In this document: positions 37,791-48,490 of the stretch, one piece after another | Layout of the letters: each line of letters starts with the position of its first letter | Numbering within the stretch: the first letter of the stretch is position 1 | Source of the DNA: Charina bottae | Taxonomy: Eukaryota > Chordata > Lepidosauria > Squamata > Charinaidae | Direction of reading: 5' to 3' | Assembly (NCBI GenBank): GCA_023362775.1 | Contig: JALMGJ010000012.1 | Location: 26,071,001-26,135,000, forward strand | Length of the DNA stretch: 64,000 nt | Notes under the pieces: generated by a model | The model's database searches: none | The model's input: the letters and a program-made list of their open reading frames with translations, nothing else | Told to the model about the DNA's origin: nothing | Translations under genes and position numbers: made by a program

Positions 37791-37924
37791 ATATTACTCC
37801 AAATGCATGTGAAATGGGATAGGCTTTTTTAGAGAAGGGGGCAGTAGTAGTAGTAGTAAGTAGTTGTTTCACTTTTGCACTTAACACCTAAGCACAATGA
37901 TTGATTGATTGATTGATTGATTGG

Positions 37925-38345
37925 ATTGATTGATTGATTGGATTATGTGCCATCAAGCTGGTGTTGACACTTAGCGATCACATTAATAGACTTCATCCGT
38001 GATGATCTATCCCTAACCTGGTCTTTCAAGTCTCCCAATGGCGCTCTCATCGCCACTGTAACTGAGTCCATCCCCCTTGCTGCTGGTTGCCCTCTTCTTC
38101 TCTTTCCCTCCACCTTTCCCATCATCAGAGCCTTCTCCAGAGAGCTGGGTCTTTGCGTAATGTGTCCAAAGTAGGATAACTTGAGACTGGTCATTTGTGC
38201 CTCGAGTGACAACTCTGGATTGATGTGTTCGACGATCCATTGGTTTGTTTTCTTGGCTGTCCACGGTATTCTCAGGAGTCTTCTCCAACACCAAAGTGTT
38301 CAAAGGCATCAATACTCTTCCTATCCTGCTTCCTATCAGTCCCAA
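37925..38345 (-). repeat. LINE 3' ORF fragment (RTE-like)
   Basis: The minus strand encodes SLEAQMTSLKLSYFGHITQR, then PSSLEKALMMGKVEGKRRRG. The FGH..R and GKRRRG spacing is as in RTE-type LINE C termini but differs from the BovB copies. A (GATT)n tract flanks it at about 37898-37940. Confidence 0.65.
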
Positions 38346-38779
38346 CTTTCGCTTCCATGGAGGTCACGGAATATCATGGCTTCCATGATTATGATCTTTG
38401 TATGAATTCACATGAATATCTGTAGCTTATATGTTAGAAAACAAATTTAAAACATTCACTAAGTTTAAAAGGATAAAATTTGTAATCGCACAATAAGAAG
38501 AAAAGATGCTCTATCTGGAACAGCCTTGTCCTTAACATCTTTCTGACTGCGCCCAGGGCGGTTGGGCCAATTCAGCATGGAACGGTGGTCCTGCAGGCAC
38601 CCAGCTGCCAAGCCATCATTAATGAAATAAATGAAATTAACTTCATTTAAGTTAAATAAGTTACCTTCCTAATCTGCTTGCTTGATTTATTTGGTTCATC
38701 TTTCTCCTTCCTTCCCAAGGAATACTCTAAACAGTGATGAAAAATTATAGAATAAAAAGGTACAGAAACAGGACAGATT

Positions 38780-39005
38780 AAAATTAATATATTTATTTTA
38801 TTATTTTATTTTCTCAATTTTTATGGCCACCCATCTCAGACAAGTGACTCTGGGAGTCGAACAACCATAAAATCAATTAAAACCAAATACAAAAACAATA
38901 CAAAATAAATGTAGATATAGCAGCCAAGAAAATTATAACCATAAATATCAATATAACCAGGAAACGGGGCCCTTAACACACACGGGGCCCCAGGCCCAGG
39001 CACAT
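38780..39005 (-). repeat. L2-type LINE 3' tail fragment
   Basis: GGCCACCCATCTCAGACAAG followed by GTGACTCTGGGAGTCGAACA and AAAACAATACAAAATAAA is the reversed 3' tail of an L2-group LINE. Noncoding. Confidence 0.6.
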
Positions 39006-39308
39006 AACCCGATCTAGATATGTTGGCCCTTTGGGCAAGACCTCTAAAGTTTTGTAGAATAATCTAGTTTAAAATAGATTGGAGTGTCAGCCACAAGGTG
39101 GTGCACTGTCACTGAATTTTGGAGTCCCTGGTGTTCCATTTCTTACCGATGTGGGCACTGCCTTCTTTTCTTTTTAGAAAGGAGGATTTTCTCTCTAAAA
39201 CCTTGTCCTTTTTAATCAGAAGATCGTAAAGGACAGCAATCCAAGTAAAATAATTGTACTAAGAGCTGAATGTTTTGTAGCCCTCCAGAACTCATGCTCT
39301 GCCTTATT

Positions 39309-39441
39309 TAAGGTAAAGGTAAAGGTTCCCCCCACACATTTGTGCAGCTGTGTCCGACTCTAGGGGCCGGTGCTCATCTCCGTTTGTTAGCTGAAGAGCC
39401 AGCGTTCATGTGGCCGCATGACATGCGCGGAACGCTGCCTT
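39309..39441 (-). repeat. Sauria-type SINE, 3' part only
   Basis: Starts with (AAGGTA)n and GTGTCCGACTCTAGGGGCCG as at the 3' end of the SINE. The tRNA-like head is missing. Confidence 0.8.
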
Positions 39442-39850
39442 TAGAGTTAGACTAAAAAAAGGACTTTCTTTTATTATTGATCTAAATTATACATTATCTT
39501 TTGGCTTTGGCATACAAGGTGGCTAACAGAAATTAAAAACAGAAGATGGAGTTAAACTGGTCAAAACACAGTGAATGCAATCAAAATACAGAGTTACATT
39601 TGAGTGTAGCCAAAGCATGGGAGTTACCTATAAGTGCGACATACAATGTTTTCCTTTCCTTTCCCTTCATTCATTCATTCAATTTTGATACCGCCCAACT
39701 CCAGCTGACTATGGCCATGTCTTGTTTAAGAACTCCTATATGTCAGAGTGGCGCTCGTGATCCGTCCGATCCAATCCACGAGTGGTGCAAAAAGAAATTT
39801 GCTTGGAGTCTGTGACTTCCAATATATACAGACTTTACTATACAAATATA

Positions 39851-41144
39851 AGCTGCTCAAAAAAATAAAGGGAACACTGAAATAAGACATCCTAGATCTG
39901 AATGAATGAAATATTCGTATTAATTACTTTGTTCATTACATCCCCCGACTCCTGGACAGTCTGTGGTGCAACGTGGCGTTGGTGGATGGAGCGAGACATG
40001 ATGTCCCAGATGTGCTCAATTGGATTCAGGTCTGGGGAACGGGCGGGCCAGTCCATAGCATCAATGCCTTCGTTTTGCAGGAACTGCTGGCACACTCCAG
40101 CCACATGAGGTCTAGCATTGTCTTGCATTAGGAGGAACCCAGGGCCAACCGCACCAGCATATGGTCTCACAAGGGGTCTGAGGATCTCATCTCGGTACCT
40201 AATGGTAGTCAGGCTACCTCTGGCGAGCACATGGAGGGCTGTGCGGCCCCCTAAAGAAATGCCACCCCACACCATTACTGACCCACTGCCAAACCGGTCA
40301 TGCTGGAGGATGTTGCAGGCAGCAGAACGTTCTCCATGGCGTCTCCAGACCCTGTCACATCTGTCACATGTGCTCAGTGTGAACCTGCTTTCATCTGTGA
40401 AGAGCACAGGGCGCCAGTGGCGAAGTTGCCAATCTTGTGTTCTCTGGCAAATGCCAAACGTCCTGCACGGTGTTGGGCTGTAAGCACAACCCCCACCTGT
40501 GGACGTCGGGCCCTCATACCACCCTCATGGAGTCTGTTTCTGACCGTTTGAGCAGCCACACGCACATTTGTGGCCCACTGGAGGTCATTTTGCAGGGCTC
40601 TGGCAGTGCTCCTCCTGTCCCTCCTTGCACAAAGGCGGAGGTAGCGGTCCTGCTGCTGGGTTGTTGCCCTCCTACGGCCTCCTCCACGTCTCCTGATGTA
40701 CTGACCTGTCTCCTGGTAGCGCCTCCATGCTCTGGACACTACGCTGACAGACACAGCAAACCTTCTTGCCACAGCTCGCATTGATGTGCCATCCTGGATG
40801 AGCTGCACTACCTGAGCCACTTGTGTGGGTTGTAGACTCCGTCTCATGCTACCACTAGAGTGGAAGCACCACCAGCATTCAAAAGTGACCAAACCATCAG
40901 CCAGAAAGCATAGGAACGGAGAAGTGGTCTGTGGTCACCACCTGCAGATCCACTCCTTTATTGAGGATGTCTTGCTAACTGCCTATGCTTTCCACCTGTT
41001 GTCTATTCCATGTGCACAACAGCATGTGAAATTGATTGTCAATCAGTGTTGCTACCTAAGTGGACAGTTTGATTTCACAGAAGTGTGATTGACTTGGACT
41101 TACATTGTGTTGTTTCAGTGTTCCCTTTATTTTTTTGAGCAGTG
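39851..41144 (-). mobile_element. Tc1-like DNA transposon, nearly complete with TIRs and TA target duplication
   Basis: Terminal repeats CTGCTCAAAAAAATAAAG at the left and its complement at the right (39853-, to 41142), flanked by TA (39849-39850 and 41145-41146). The minus strand holds a transposase gene. The element lost one terminal segment of the gene, so it cannot move itself. Its close match to a family known from lamprey, fish, frog and reptile genomes is by recall. Confidence 0.9.
39950..40847 (-). pseudogene. Tc1-like transposase, frameshifted and C-terminally deleted
   Basis: The start codon is at 40847 ([17 protein letters not shown]). An N-terminal paired-type helix-turn-helix domain is followed by GRRR, then the DDE domain with FTDES, MQDNARPH and SPDLNPIEHIWD, so all three catalytic acids are present. 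The frame shifts by one base near 40430-40440, between AFAREH and the LFTDES part. After HVAPQTVQESG the sequence jumps directly to the 3' terminal region, so the last part of the protein is missing. It catalyses cut-and-paste transposition in the family; this copy should be inactive. Confidence 0.9.
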
Positions 41145-41467
41145 TATATACATACAAGCAAATACCTTTGACCAACGATACACAGCAATACTATCAAGCA
41201 ATTCCTACAACACCCAGCAAAAGATACATTTATCTTGCACTGCTTATATACTGTATATTATTGTGTGCTGAGTCACAGAGTTTTTTCCAGTAACAATTCA
41301 GGTGTTAGCAATTAGGTCTCATAGACCTTCTGAGCTAATTACCCATCATACCTAGCTGTGTAATTTTGCCTTGTCATTTCATTATTCACACAGTAAAATT
41401 CTTCTATTCTTTGGTATACCCTGACACTATACAGTACTGCTTTTCATTTTATCTTCCCTATGATGCA

Positions 41468-41560
41468 AAGGTGTCTGCAGGCTAGGGTCAAAAAAGTCAA
41501 GATGGCAGCTGCAGCACTGCAATTAAAGTTCCACCCGTTTATATGGATCACATGTCAGGC
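41468..41560. mobile_element. MITE family C, left half
   Basis: GGTGTCTGCAGGCTAGGGTC followed by AAAAAAGTCAAGATGGCAGC; the right half is missing or decayed. Confidence 0.6.
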
Positions 41561-42317
41561 TTTCAAGATTCAGTTACTAGGCCCTATAACAATAAAGTAA
41601 TATTTCTGTGAACCTCAAAGGGCTAACACCAGTAAATCTATATCCAAGGACATTCTCTAACATTTGGAACACTTTTAGAGAATTTTAAGGAATTTTTGCA
41701 AACAGACGTTCTTTGCTGGACACAGTTGCTCTCCAGATATGGAAAACAACAAAGACTCTTTTGAAGAAGTGTAGAGCCAGGATTTGTACTCTCACCAGGA
41801 TTTGCACTCTCACTCGCCTACCCTGTGTGTAAGTTTACATACAATTATAATGACTGAAAAGGGCGTTTAATGTTTGCAGCCTAGGCATTCTTTGGAATTT
41901 GGCAAACGTTCAACAGGTGGAGCCTTATCTTCAGCCTCCTAACATCTCCGGTAGTGGCACGTTAATAAAGCAAAACTATGGAAACTGATAAAATAGTGGA
42001 TTCAAATAATCGTCAAAGAATGTAAAGCATTCCAGCTTCAAAGAACAGGGATTTCTTTAGAATCACATAGCCTTACGTTTGATTATTTTTCTTAAAGGAA
42101 AAGTAACTATGGGGAAGTTATAAATGGGATCTGATGTTCTATAAAACTCTGTGAAACGCTGTGACTAAGGCAGAGGGTTCGCGAAATAAAAGTCTTCCAT
42201 CATCTTCTCATAGAAGGGAAGGCACAATTTCAACTCCCATCGCTCTGCAGCCCTGCCCTGGAGAGATCCTCCCAACCCATCGCAGCAATTTGCCCAGGAG
42301 CATGGGTCTCCCTAAAG

Positions 42318-42565
42318 GCAAAACTGAAGTACTTTGGCCACCTAATGAGAAGACAGGATACCCTGGAGAAGATGCTGATGCTGGGGAAAGTGGAAAGCCA
42401 AAGGAAGAGGGGCCGACCAAGGGCAAGATGGATGGATGATGTTCTGGAGGTGACGGACTCGACCGTGGGGGAGCTGGGGGTGGCGACGGCCAACAGGAAG
42501 CTCTGGCGCGGGCTGGTCCATGAGGTCACGAGGAGTCGGAGACGACTGAACGAATAAACAACAAA
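42318..42565 (+). mobile_element. RTE/BovB-related LINE 3' end, divergent subfamily
   Basis: Encodes LKYFGHLMRRQDTLEKMLML, then GKVESQRKRGRPRARWMDDV and LVHEVTRSRRRLNE. Same architecture as the BovB ends but GC-richer and divergent through the middle. Ends GACTGAACGAATAAACAACA. Confidence 0.8.
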
Positions 42566-43190
42566 ATGGGTCTCCCTCCCTCCCCTCCCTGCCTAGCATT
42601 TGTAGGATACTCCCAGGTGGTCAGGACCCCCATGTGAACCTAACATCATGTGTCCAACAAGCCCAGGTCTTGGTAGGGTGGACCTTCCATCAAAATTCAT
42701 CTGCTAACTTTCCATGGAGAAACGCTCAGCACCCGCTTTGATTTCCCCCATATTGCCCTAGTAAAGTTTTATCACAATGACCTACAGTATTTTGTCCAGA
42801 TCTATGGAACAACTTTGCTCAGCGAGTTTGGATACAATAGCTTGGATCCTTTCTCTCTTTGTTTTCTTTTGGCACTACTATGAGGTAAACCTCCATAATT
42901 CTTTTTTTTTTACTTATAATCTTTGGAAACGTTGTTCCAACAGCAGCATTGCTTCTGCTGGGGAAGGGAGCCTAACCAGTTCATTTTACATACTTGAAGG
43001 AGGTAGAGAAAGCTAATCAAACAATGGAAATTAAAAGAAAGATTTAAAAAAGCACCGTACTTGAGAAACCAGATCTGCGTAATTATGTCTACTTGCTGTA
43101 TATATAAACAGAGAGTGTTTTTCTCACAAAGCTTTGGGTTGTCATTCTACTATTCCATTTAAAGTTTCTACCTACTACAGACACTCACCT

Positions 43191-43617
43191 AGGGTGTCCA
43201 CAAGGTGTACAGGTAGTCCTCGCTTAACGAGTGCCCTGTTTAGCGACTGTTTGAAGTTAAGATGGCACTGAAAAAATAACTTTACGACCGGTCCTCACAC
43301 TTATGACCGTCGCAGTGTCCCCACGGTCACATGATTGCCATTTGCATACTTCACAGCCAGCTTCTGACAATCAAAGTCAATGGAAAAGCCGACAGTAAAA
43401 TTGCAAGTCGTGGTCACATGATGTCTCTCTTAATGACCTCATTGCTTAGTGACGGAGTTGCTGGTCCCAATTGTGGTCATTAAGCGAGGACTGCCTATAG
43501 TAAAAAAAATGTTAAGATGGTGACCATGATAGTGCAACCGAAGCTCCACCAGTTTTTATGTGCATTATGTGCCACGGCTACCATCTTGACTCTTTTGACC
43601 ATACCTTGTGGACACCA
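43191..43617. mobile_element. MITE family C interrupted by a family D MITE
   Basis: AGGGTGTCCACAAGG at the left and CCTTGTGGACACCACTG at the right. The left part is split at 43210 by the TA-flanked element 43210-43497. The interior has GTTAAGATGGTG and CTACCATCTTGAC in inverted orientation. Confidence 0.8.
43210..43497. mobile_element. Mariner-type MITE (family D) nested in family C
   Basis: CAGGTAGTCCTCGCTTAACG to TTAAGCGAGGACTGCCTA, flanked by TA at 43208-43209 and 43498-43499. Confidence 0.85.
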
Positions 43618-43947
43618 CTGCCCTCACTAATCCCTTGCACAAGGCCTTGTATTCCTCGTTCTTTTTTAGCAGGAGTACACAATCTTTGTTTCCTCAAAGG
43701 ATCCACTTTGGATAGCTGGAGTCCATATTCCAAAGAAGGAAGTAAAAAAGGAGAAAAACTAAATCTGATTTCAATTCATTTAATTTAAAAGAGCATTTGA
43801 TTGCAATGATATTACATAAATATAGCCAACCCATAAGTGATAATATATTCTTCCTAATTTTACCTTTTGTCATATTAAAAATAACAAGACAGATTCTTTC
43901 TCAGACTACATATGACTGTTTTATATCATCAGTCAATGAGAAACTGG

Positions 43948-44070
43948 GCCTTCCACCAAGGGGTCAAAAAAGTCAAGATGGCAGCTGTGACCAAGCACAG
44001 CTAAAAAGGGACAGGACTTCAACCACAGAGTCACAGTTGCCATCTTGACTTTGGGGACCCTGCCTCCCCT
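43948..44070. mobile_element. MITE family C
   Basis: AAAAAAGTCAAGATGGCAGC at the left and GTTGCCATCTTGACTTTGGG at the right form the inverted pair of this family. Confidence 0.75.
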
Positions 44071-44677
44071 CTCCCTGACAGACATCATGTTAGAAATACA
44101 TCTTCTGTGTTACCTGTCCTTGAATCGAATCTATATTTTATAAGCGGCAGGTAGAAGCTGTGAATTTCATAGGAGGCTCTGTTATAGTAGTACATAATGT
44201 ACTGTGGTACATAAACCAGGCCACACCGCTCCTAATGTACAGCCATAGATGATCTACGTAAAATCAAGACACTGAATATCATGGCTGAAGGAGCCTGTCT
44301 CAAACCATCAAAAGAAAAGAATGACTACCTTCTCTCTTTCCTCTCTCCCCCATGATCTTCTCCCCCCACCTTCAGATTTAATGGACTTTTGGCTATAACG
44401 GACACCCTCCTCCCTGAATGGGCTGTTAAATCAAGATTACACTAATACCTCAAACAGGAATATTACACTTTCTGCTTTATGCCATAAAAGCCTTGCCATG
44501 ATCTCCAAGCATACAACACATTGTCCTCCCTGCTATCTCATCTCTCTTTGGGGGTCCCTAGTAGGAGATGTTTAGTTCTAAATTCATCTAAAATGGGAAG
44601 TTTCTCTCATGTGTATTTGGCATGGCTTGAAAAGAAGAATTTCCTTTATCTGCCTTGGAACTGATATATCCTTAATG

Positions 44678-44855
44678 CAGGGCTTTCCAAACCCGGAAGT
44701 GTGGCAGCGAGCAAAAACCCGGAAGCGCTGCTGCTGCTTTCGGGGTTTGCGCGCTGCAGTTGGTGTGTCGCCGCGGGAAAACGTTCTGTGGCGACACACC
44801 AGACTGTGTGTGGCGACACACTTTTGTGTCGCGACACACAGTTTGGAAAGCTCTG
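44678..44855. mobile_element. Nonautonomous hAT element (family A), perfect 8-bp target duplication
   Basis: CAGGGCTTTCCAAAC at the left and GTTTGGAAAGCTCTG at the right. Flanks 44670-44677 and 44856-44863 are both CCTTAATG. Confidence 0.92.
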
Positions 44856-45149
44856 CCTTAATGGGTACATCCAGTGGAGATCTTCCACCAAAGACTCCAG
44901 TTTGTGGGCAGTTATTCTCTCTAGAAAAACATGGAAAGGAATGAAAATAACAAGGAACTGTGTTACTGAACAGAACTGGACTGTTATCACATAGGATGTC
45001 ACACAAATAGAACGTGAGAAGCTGCCATAGGATATATAACCATGGAGCAAATCCATTTCCATGAGCATGCTCGCCAGCAGCAACCCTAGTGGATCCCATT
45101 CTCTTCTCACACATTCCCTCGGTGCTTCTGCCTGTACCCACTGAATCAT

Positions 45150-45205
45150 ACCACTATCCAGGAGTGGGTAACTGGTGGCCCTCCAGATGCTGCTGTGCAC
45201 ATACA
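45150..45205. repeat. MITE fragment (family with CCTCCAGATGCTGCTG)
   Basis: GGAGTGGGTAACTGGTGGCC followed by CTCCAGATGCTGCTGTGCAC. The same text recurs at 47789-47880. Confidence 0.6.
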
Positions 45206-45396
45206 TAATTTACTGTTGTCTCTTGCTTGGCAAGAGCTCTTCTGCTTTCTATTAACTGAGTTTCTTTCTGCTGGAAAATCTAGCCACCTTGGAAGATGAA
45301 TCTGTCTCCCTCTACGTCCTCCTCCGCTGAGCTTCCTCTACTTGATCACCTTTAGTTGATAATTCCCAATAATTACTTAACCATACATATATAGCA

Positions 45397-45718
45397 AGGG
45401 GGCGGGTAAGACGCCAGGCTTGTCGATCGGAAGATCGCAAGTTCAGAGGTTCGAGACCCTAGCCCCGCGTGACGGAGTGAGCTCCCGCACTCGCCCCAGC
45501 TCTTGCCAACCTAGCAATTCGAAAGCATGCAAATGCAAGTAGATCAATAGGTACCACTTCGGTGGGAAGGTAACAGCATTCCGCACACGTCATGTCGGCC
45601 ACATGACCGCAGAAGCGTCTTCGGACAACGCTGGCTCTTCGGCTAACAAACGGAGATGAGCACCGGCCCCTAGAGTCAGAAACGAGTGCACAACTGTTCG
45701 GGGGGAACCTTTAACTTT
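45397..45718 (+). repeat. Sauria-type SINE with altered head
   Basis: The body and tail match the copies at 10.4 and 13.9 kb, but the tRNA A-box part is reduced to GGCGGGTAAGACGCC. A perfect 12-bp target duplication ACATATATAGCA lies at 45385-45396 and 45719-45730. Confidence 0.88.
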
Positions 45719-45730
45719 ACATATATAGCA

Positions 45731-47215
45731 CCTACAGCTTTGAAGAAATAGGTGTAAAGTTAGAGCCTTTCCACTGCAGGACAAATCACTTTTAAAAGAC
45801 CACTGAAAATCAGGGCTATCTAGACAAGCCAGTTGAATGCTCTTTCCTCCAGTCTGCAAGGGGGTCCAAAAGTATACCAGTATGACTTATAAGATTAAAA
45901 TAAAAGAAGGGGGGGGGGAACGGAAATCAGTATAATTAACTCGGTCTACGTAGCCTGCCTCTATTCTGCCTCATAATGAGGCTAGTCATTGGTTCTGTCC
46001 TAACGGTTTACAATTGGGCAAGTTAAAGGGCAGCGATTGGTGGACTTCCTGGGCAGCAGGAAATACCTCCACCAATCACTCCTCTTCATGGGGACCAGGG
46101 CTGGATCTTGGGGACAAGGCGAGTTTTGGCAGATGGCTACAGCAGCAGGTTTAGCCACCTGTCAAAACCTTACGTTAATTATAAGTTCTGTGCTGACAAT
46201 TCCAACCTGCAACCTGCCTAGAGAAGCAAATGCCCTGACAGGCAGAGTCACCTCTGGATCTTGGGGGCATTTGTTTCTACACAGGCCTGACAAACAGGTT
46301 GCTTTAGAGAGGTCCTGGTTTCTGGCTTCCCATAGCAGTCCTGGTGGTGTTCTCTCCTGCTCCATGTCAGGCCAGGAGCACAAGGCCAAACAGCTCTGGA
46401 AGAACGTGTAGGCAGTGACAAAGGGTGTGTGTGTGCTTGCAGCAGCTGAAGCAGATCCCAGGTCCTGTTCTGGCCACCGCTGAAGAGACACAGATTGTGC
46501 AATCCTTGTGTTGGGAGAAGACGGAAACAAGCTCTTTCTGCATTAGATCAGGAAAAATGAAGCAAACTGCCTTGGTTACAGGCTGTGGATGGAAAAAAAG
46601 GTTGCATCATGAAGAGGTTTCTTTAAGGCTGAAGGGACATCTTTGGGCCAAAGTTAGAGGAACCTGCAGGTGTGTGCTTAGGTTCTCTGAAGCGCTTTTC
46701 TGTTATTCTATGCCTATATAGGTTTCACTCTCTTGCTCCCGACATCCTTTTCCTGAAGATTCTAGTTGCACGTTAGTAGGTTCATTGCTAGACAAGGAAG
46801 CCCAGCCTGATGAGATGTCCCTAGTCCATAATCCTTTGGAAAAGTCATATAGTTTTATGTAAATGGGTAACTCAAACTCGAAGTTTCTGGTTGGATCTTG
46901 GGACCTAGTTATTCTAAGTAGGATGCTACATTCCTATCTATCTATGCTTAGAGGAGGAGGAGGAAGAGGAAGAAAAGAAGAGGATAAAGAAAAATGACTA
47001 TGGTTGGTACCACATAATGAGAAGATGTGTTGGCTGCCTGACCACCCAGGAAGGAAGCAGAGTCATGAGAGAATGGGTTCAAAATGGCTAGTTATCTCAC
47101 ACCTTTGATGGCTTCCTTCCAGGAATTGGCCAAATAACCAGCTAATGAGTTCTTCCAACTCTTCAACATGAAGCAGTGACTTTGAGAGAAAGGAGTGGGT
47201 GTCAGTATGTAATAT
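45731..47215. other. Intergenic, no gene recognised
   Basis: Short frames on both strands near 46.0-46.7 kb show no known domain. There is a purine-rich tract at about 46950-46995. Otherwise nothing can be named. Confidence 0.5.
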
Positions 47216-47217
47216 GT

Positions 47218-47325
47218 CTATGAAGGTTCTCAGTCATCCAGGTGGAACAGTCTGTGGCTTGAATCATGTCAACTGGATTTCTATTATAAAATCCAGTTGA
47301 CATGATTCAAGCCACAGAGTGTCAG
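47218..47325. mobile_element. Penelope-like 3' end as inverted hairpin
   Basis: CTGTGGCTTGAATCATGTCA (from 47251) and its complement (to 47318) surround a nine-base gap. Both match the tail end at 1010-1082. The left flank continues as the minus-strand tail. Confidence 0.8.
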
Positions 47326-47392
47326 TATGTAATATATCACGTCAAAAAGCCAATCAAGGGTCTTTTCCTTATCCTGCATCATCCCAGGATGA

Positions 47393-47582
47393 TGAGTGCC
47401 CACAGGGGGTGGTCAAAGGGGGCAAATGACAAAATGTGCATGATGCCACCATGCAAATGGTGTGACTTACATGCATCAGTCACCGAAGCATATGTATGCA
47501 AGAGTAGCAGCTGTGTGATGATGTCACCCCACATGAGTCACCATTTTGGCATTATTGCAATATGCTGTGGATGCCCCTGCTT
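47393..47582. mobile_element. MITE family C, diverged
   Basis: GTGCCCACAGGGGGTGGTCA at the left and GCTGTGGATGCCCCTGC at the right, with inverted CCACCATG / CACCATTTTGGC motifs. Confidence 0.6.
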
Positions 47583-48094
47583 ACAACAAACAACTGGCAA
47601 GATAATTGACACAAATAATTATCCACACAAAATCCAGGATGGAAGTACTGTCGCCAGAAGAAATAAGAGGGAACAACAGTTGCTATCACTGCTGCTGTTG
47701 ACATATGATCAAATTTAAGTTTGATCCAATTAATTTCCATTATGCTTCACCAAGGGAGGTTAAAACCAGCTTCATTACCTTTTCTGACCAGGAGTAGGTA
47801 ACTGGTGGCCCTCCAGATGCTGCTGTGCACCTTCGGGAAGCATGGCCAATGGTTAGGGATGCTGGGAATTTCTGACAGACACAATTCATTTTGGCAGCAG
47901 CCATGTCTGGATGCTCCTTGGGCTACTTTTGAATTGATTGAACGGTGGGTTGATTTTAAATGGCAGAAGCTATAGGACAGAGTAGGAAGAGGGCCATTCC
48001 ATCAGCTCTGCTCGCAGATCAGCCCTGTAGGTATTACACAGTAGTAGCCATTCCATCAGGTTGTCATATATAAAGCACTGATCCTGTGGCAGGG

Positions 48095-48357
48095 TGTCAG
48101 CCCTTCAGGGTAGGTCAGACTAGGAAACCAATGCCTTGTAGGTCAGCAGTACCTTTATTGTAAAGCTTCAGTAACAGAATCTTGCAAGTCTGAGTGTGCT
48201 TCCCCCTCCCACACTTTATCTTCATGTGGATTAAGGAGGGCCTTGTCTGAGATATTTACTCATGTTACTTCCTTGCTCCAGACTCAGGTCCCTTTTATCT
48301 GACTGTTGCCTTGGTAGCGGCTCTTCCTTCTGTCCTTCAAGGCCTCTGCCCTCCACA
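48095..48357 (-). mobile_element. Solo LTR with perfect 5-bp target duplication
   Basis: On the minus strand it begins TGTGGAGGGC and ends GGGCTGACA. A TATA-like GATAAAAGG and an AATAAA signal lie in the expected order. CAGGG flanks both sides (48090-48094, 48358-48362). No internal retroviral genes are present. It is 263 bp long. Confidence 0.85.
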
Positions 48358-48362
48358 CAGGG

Positions 48363-48490
48363 TCGTCCATGAGGGGAGTAACAAAAAGTCACGATGGTGG
48401 CTGAAACTGTACGATTAAAACCTACCCCTTTTTATGTGGTTGCTTGATGCATGAGGTTGCCGCCACCATCTTGGAACCCTTCCCATGGAG
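48363..48490. mobile_element. MITE family C, next to the solo LTR
   Basis: AACAAAAAGTCACGATGGTG at the left and GCCGCCACCATCTTGGAACC at the right. The LTR seems to have landed at or in its left end. Confidence 0.6.
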
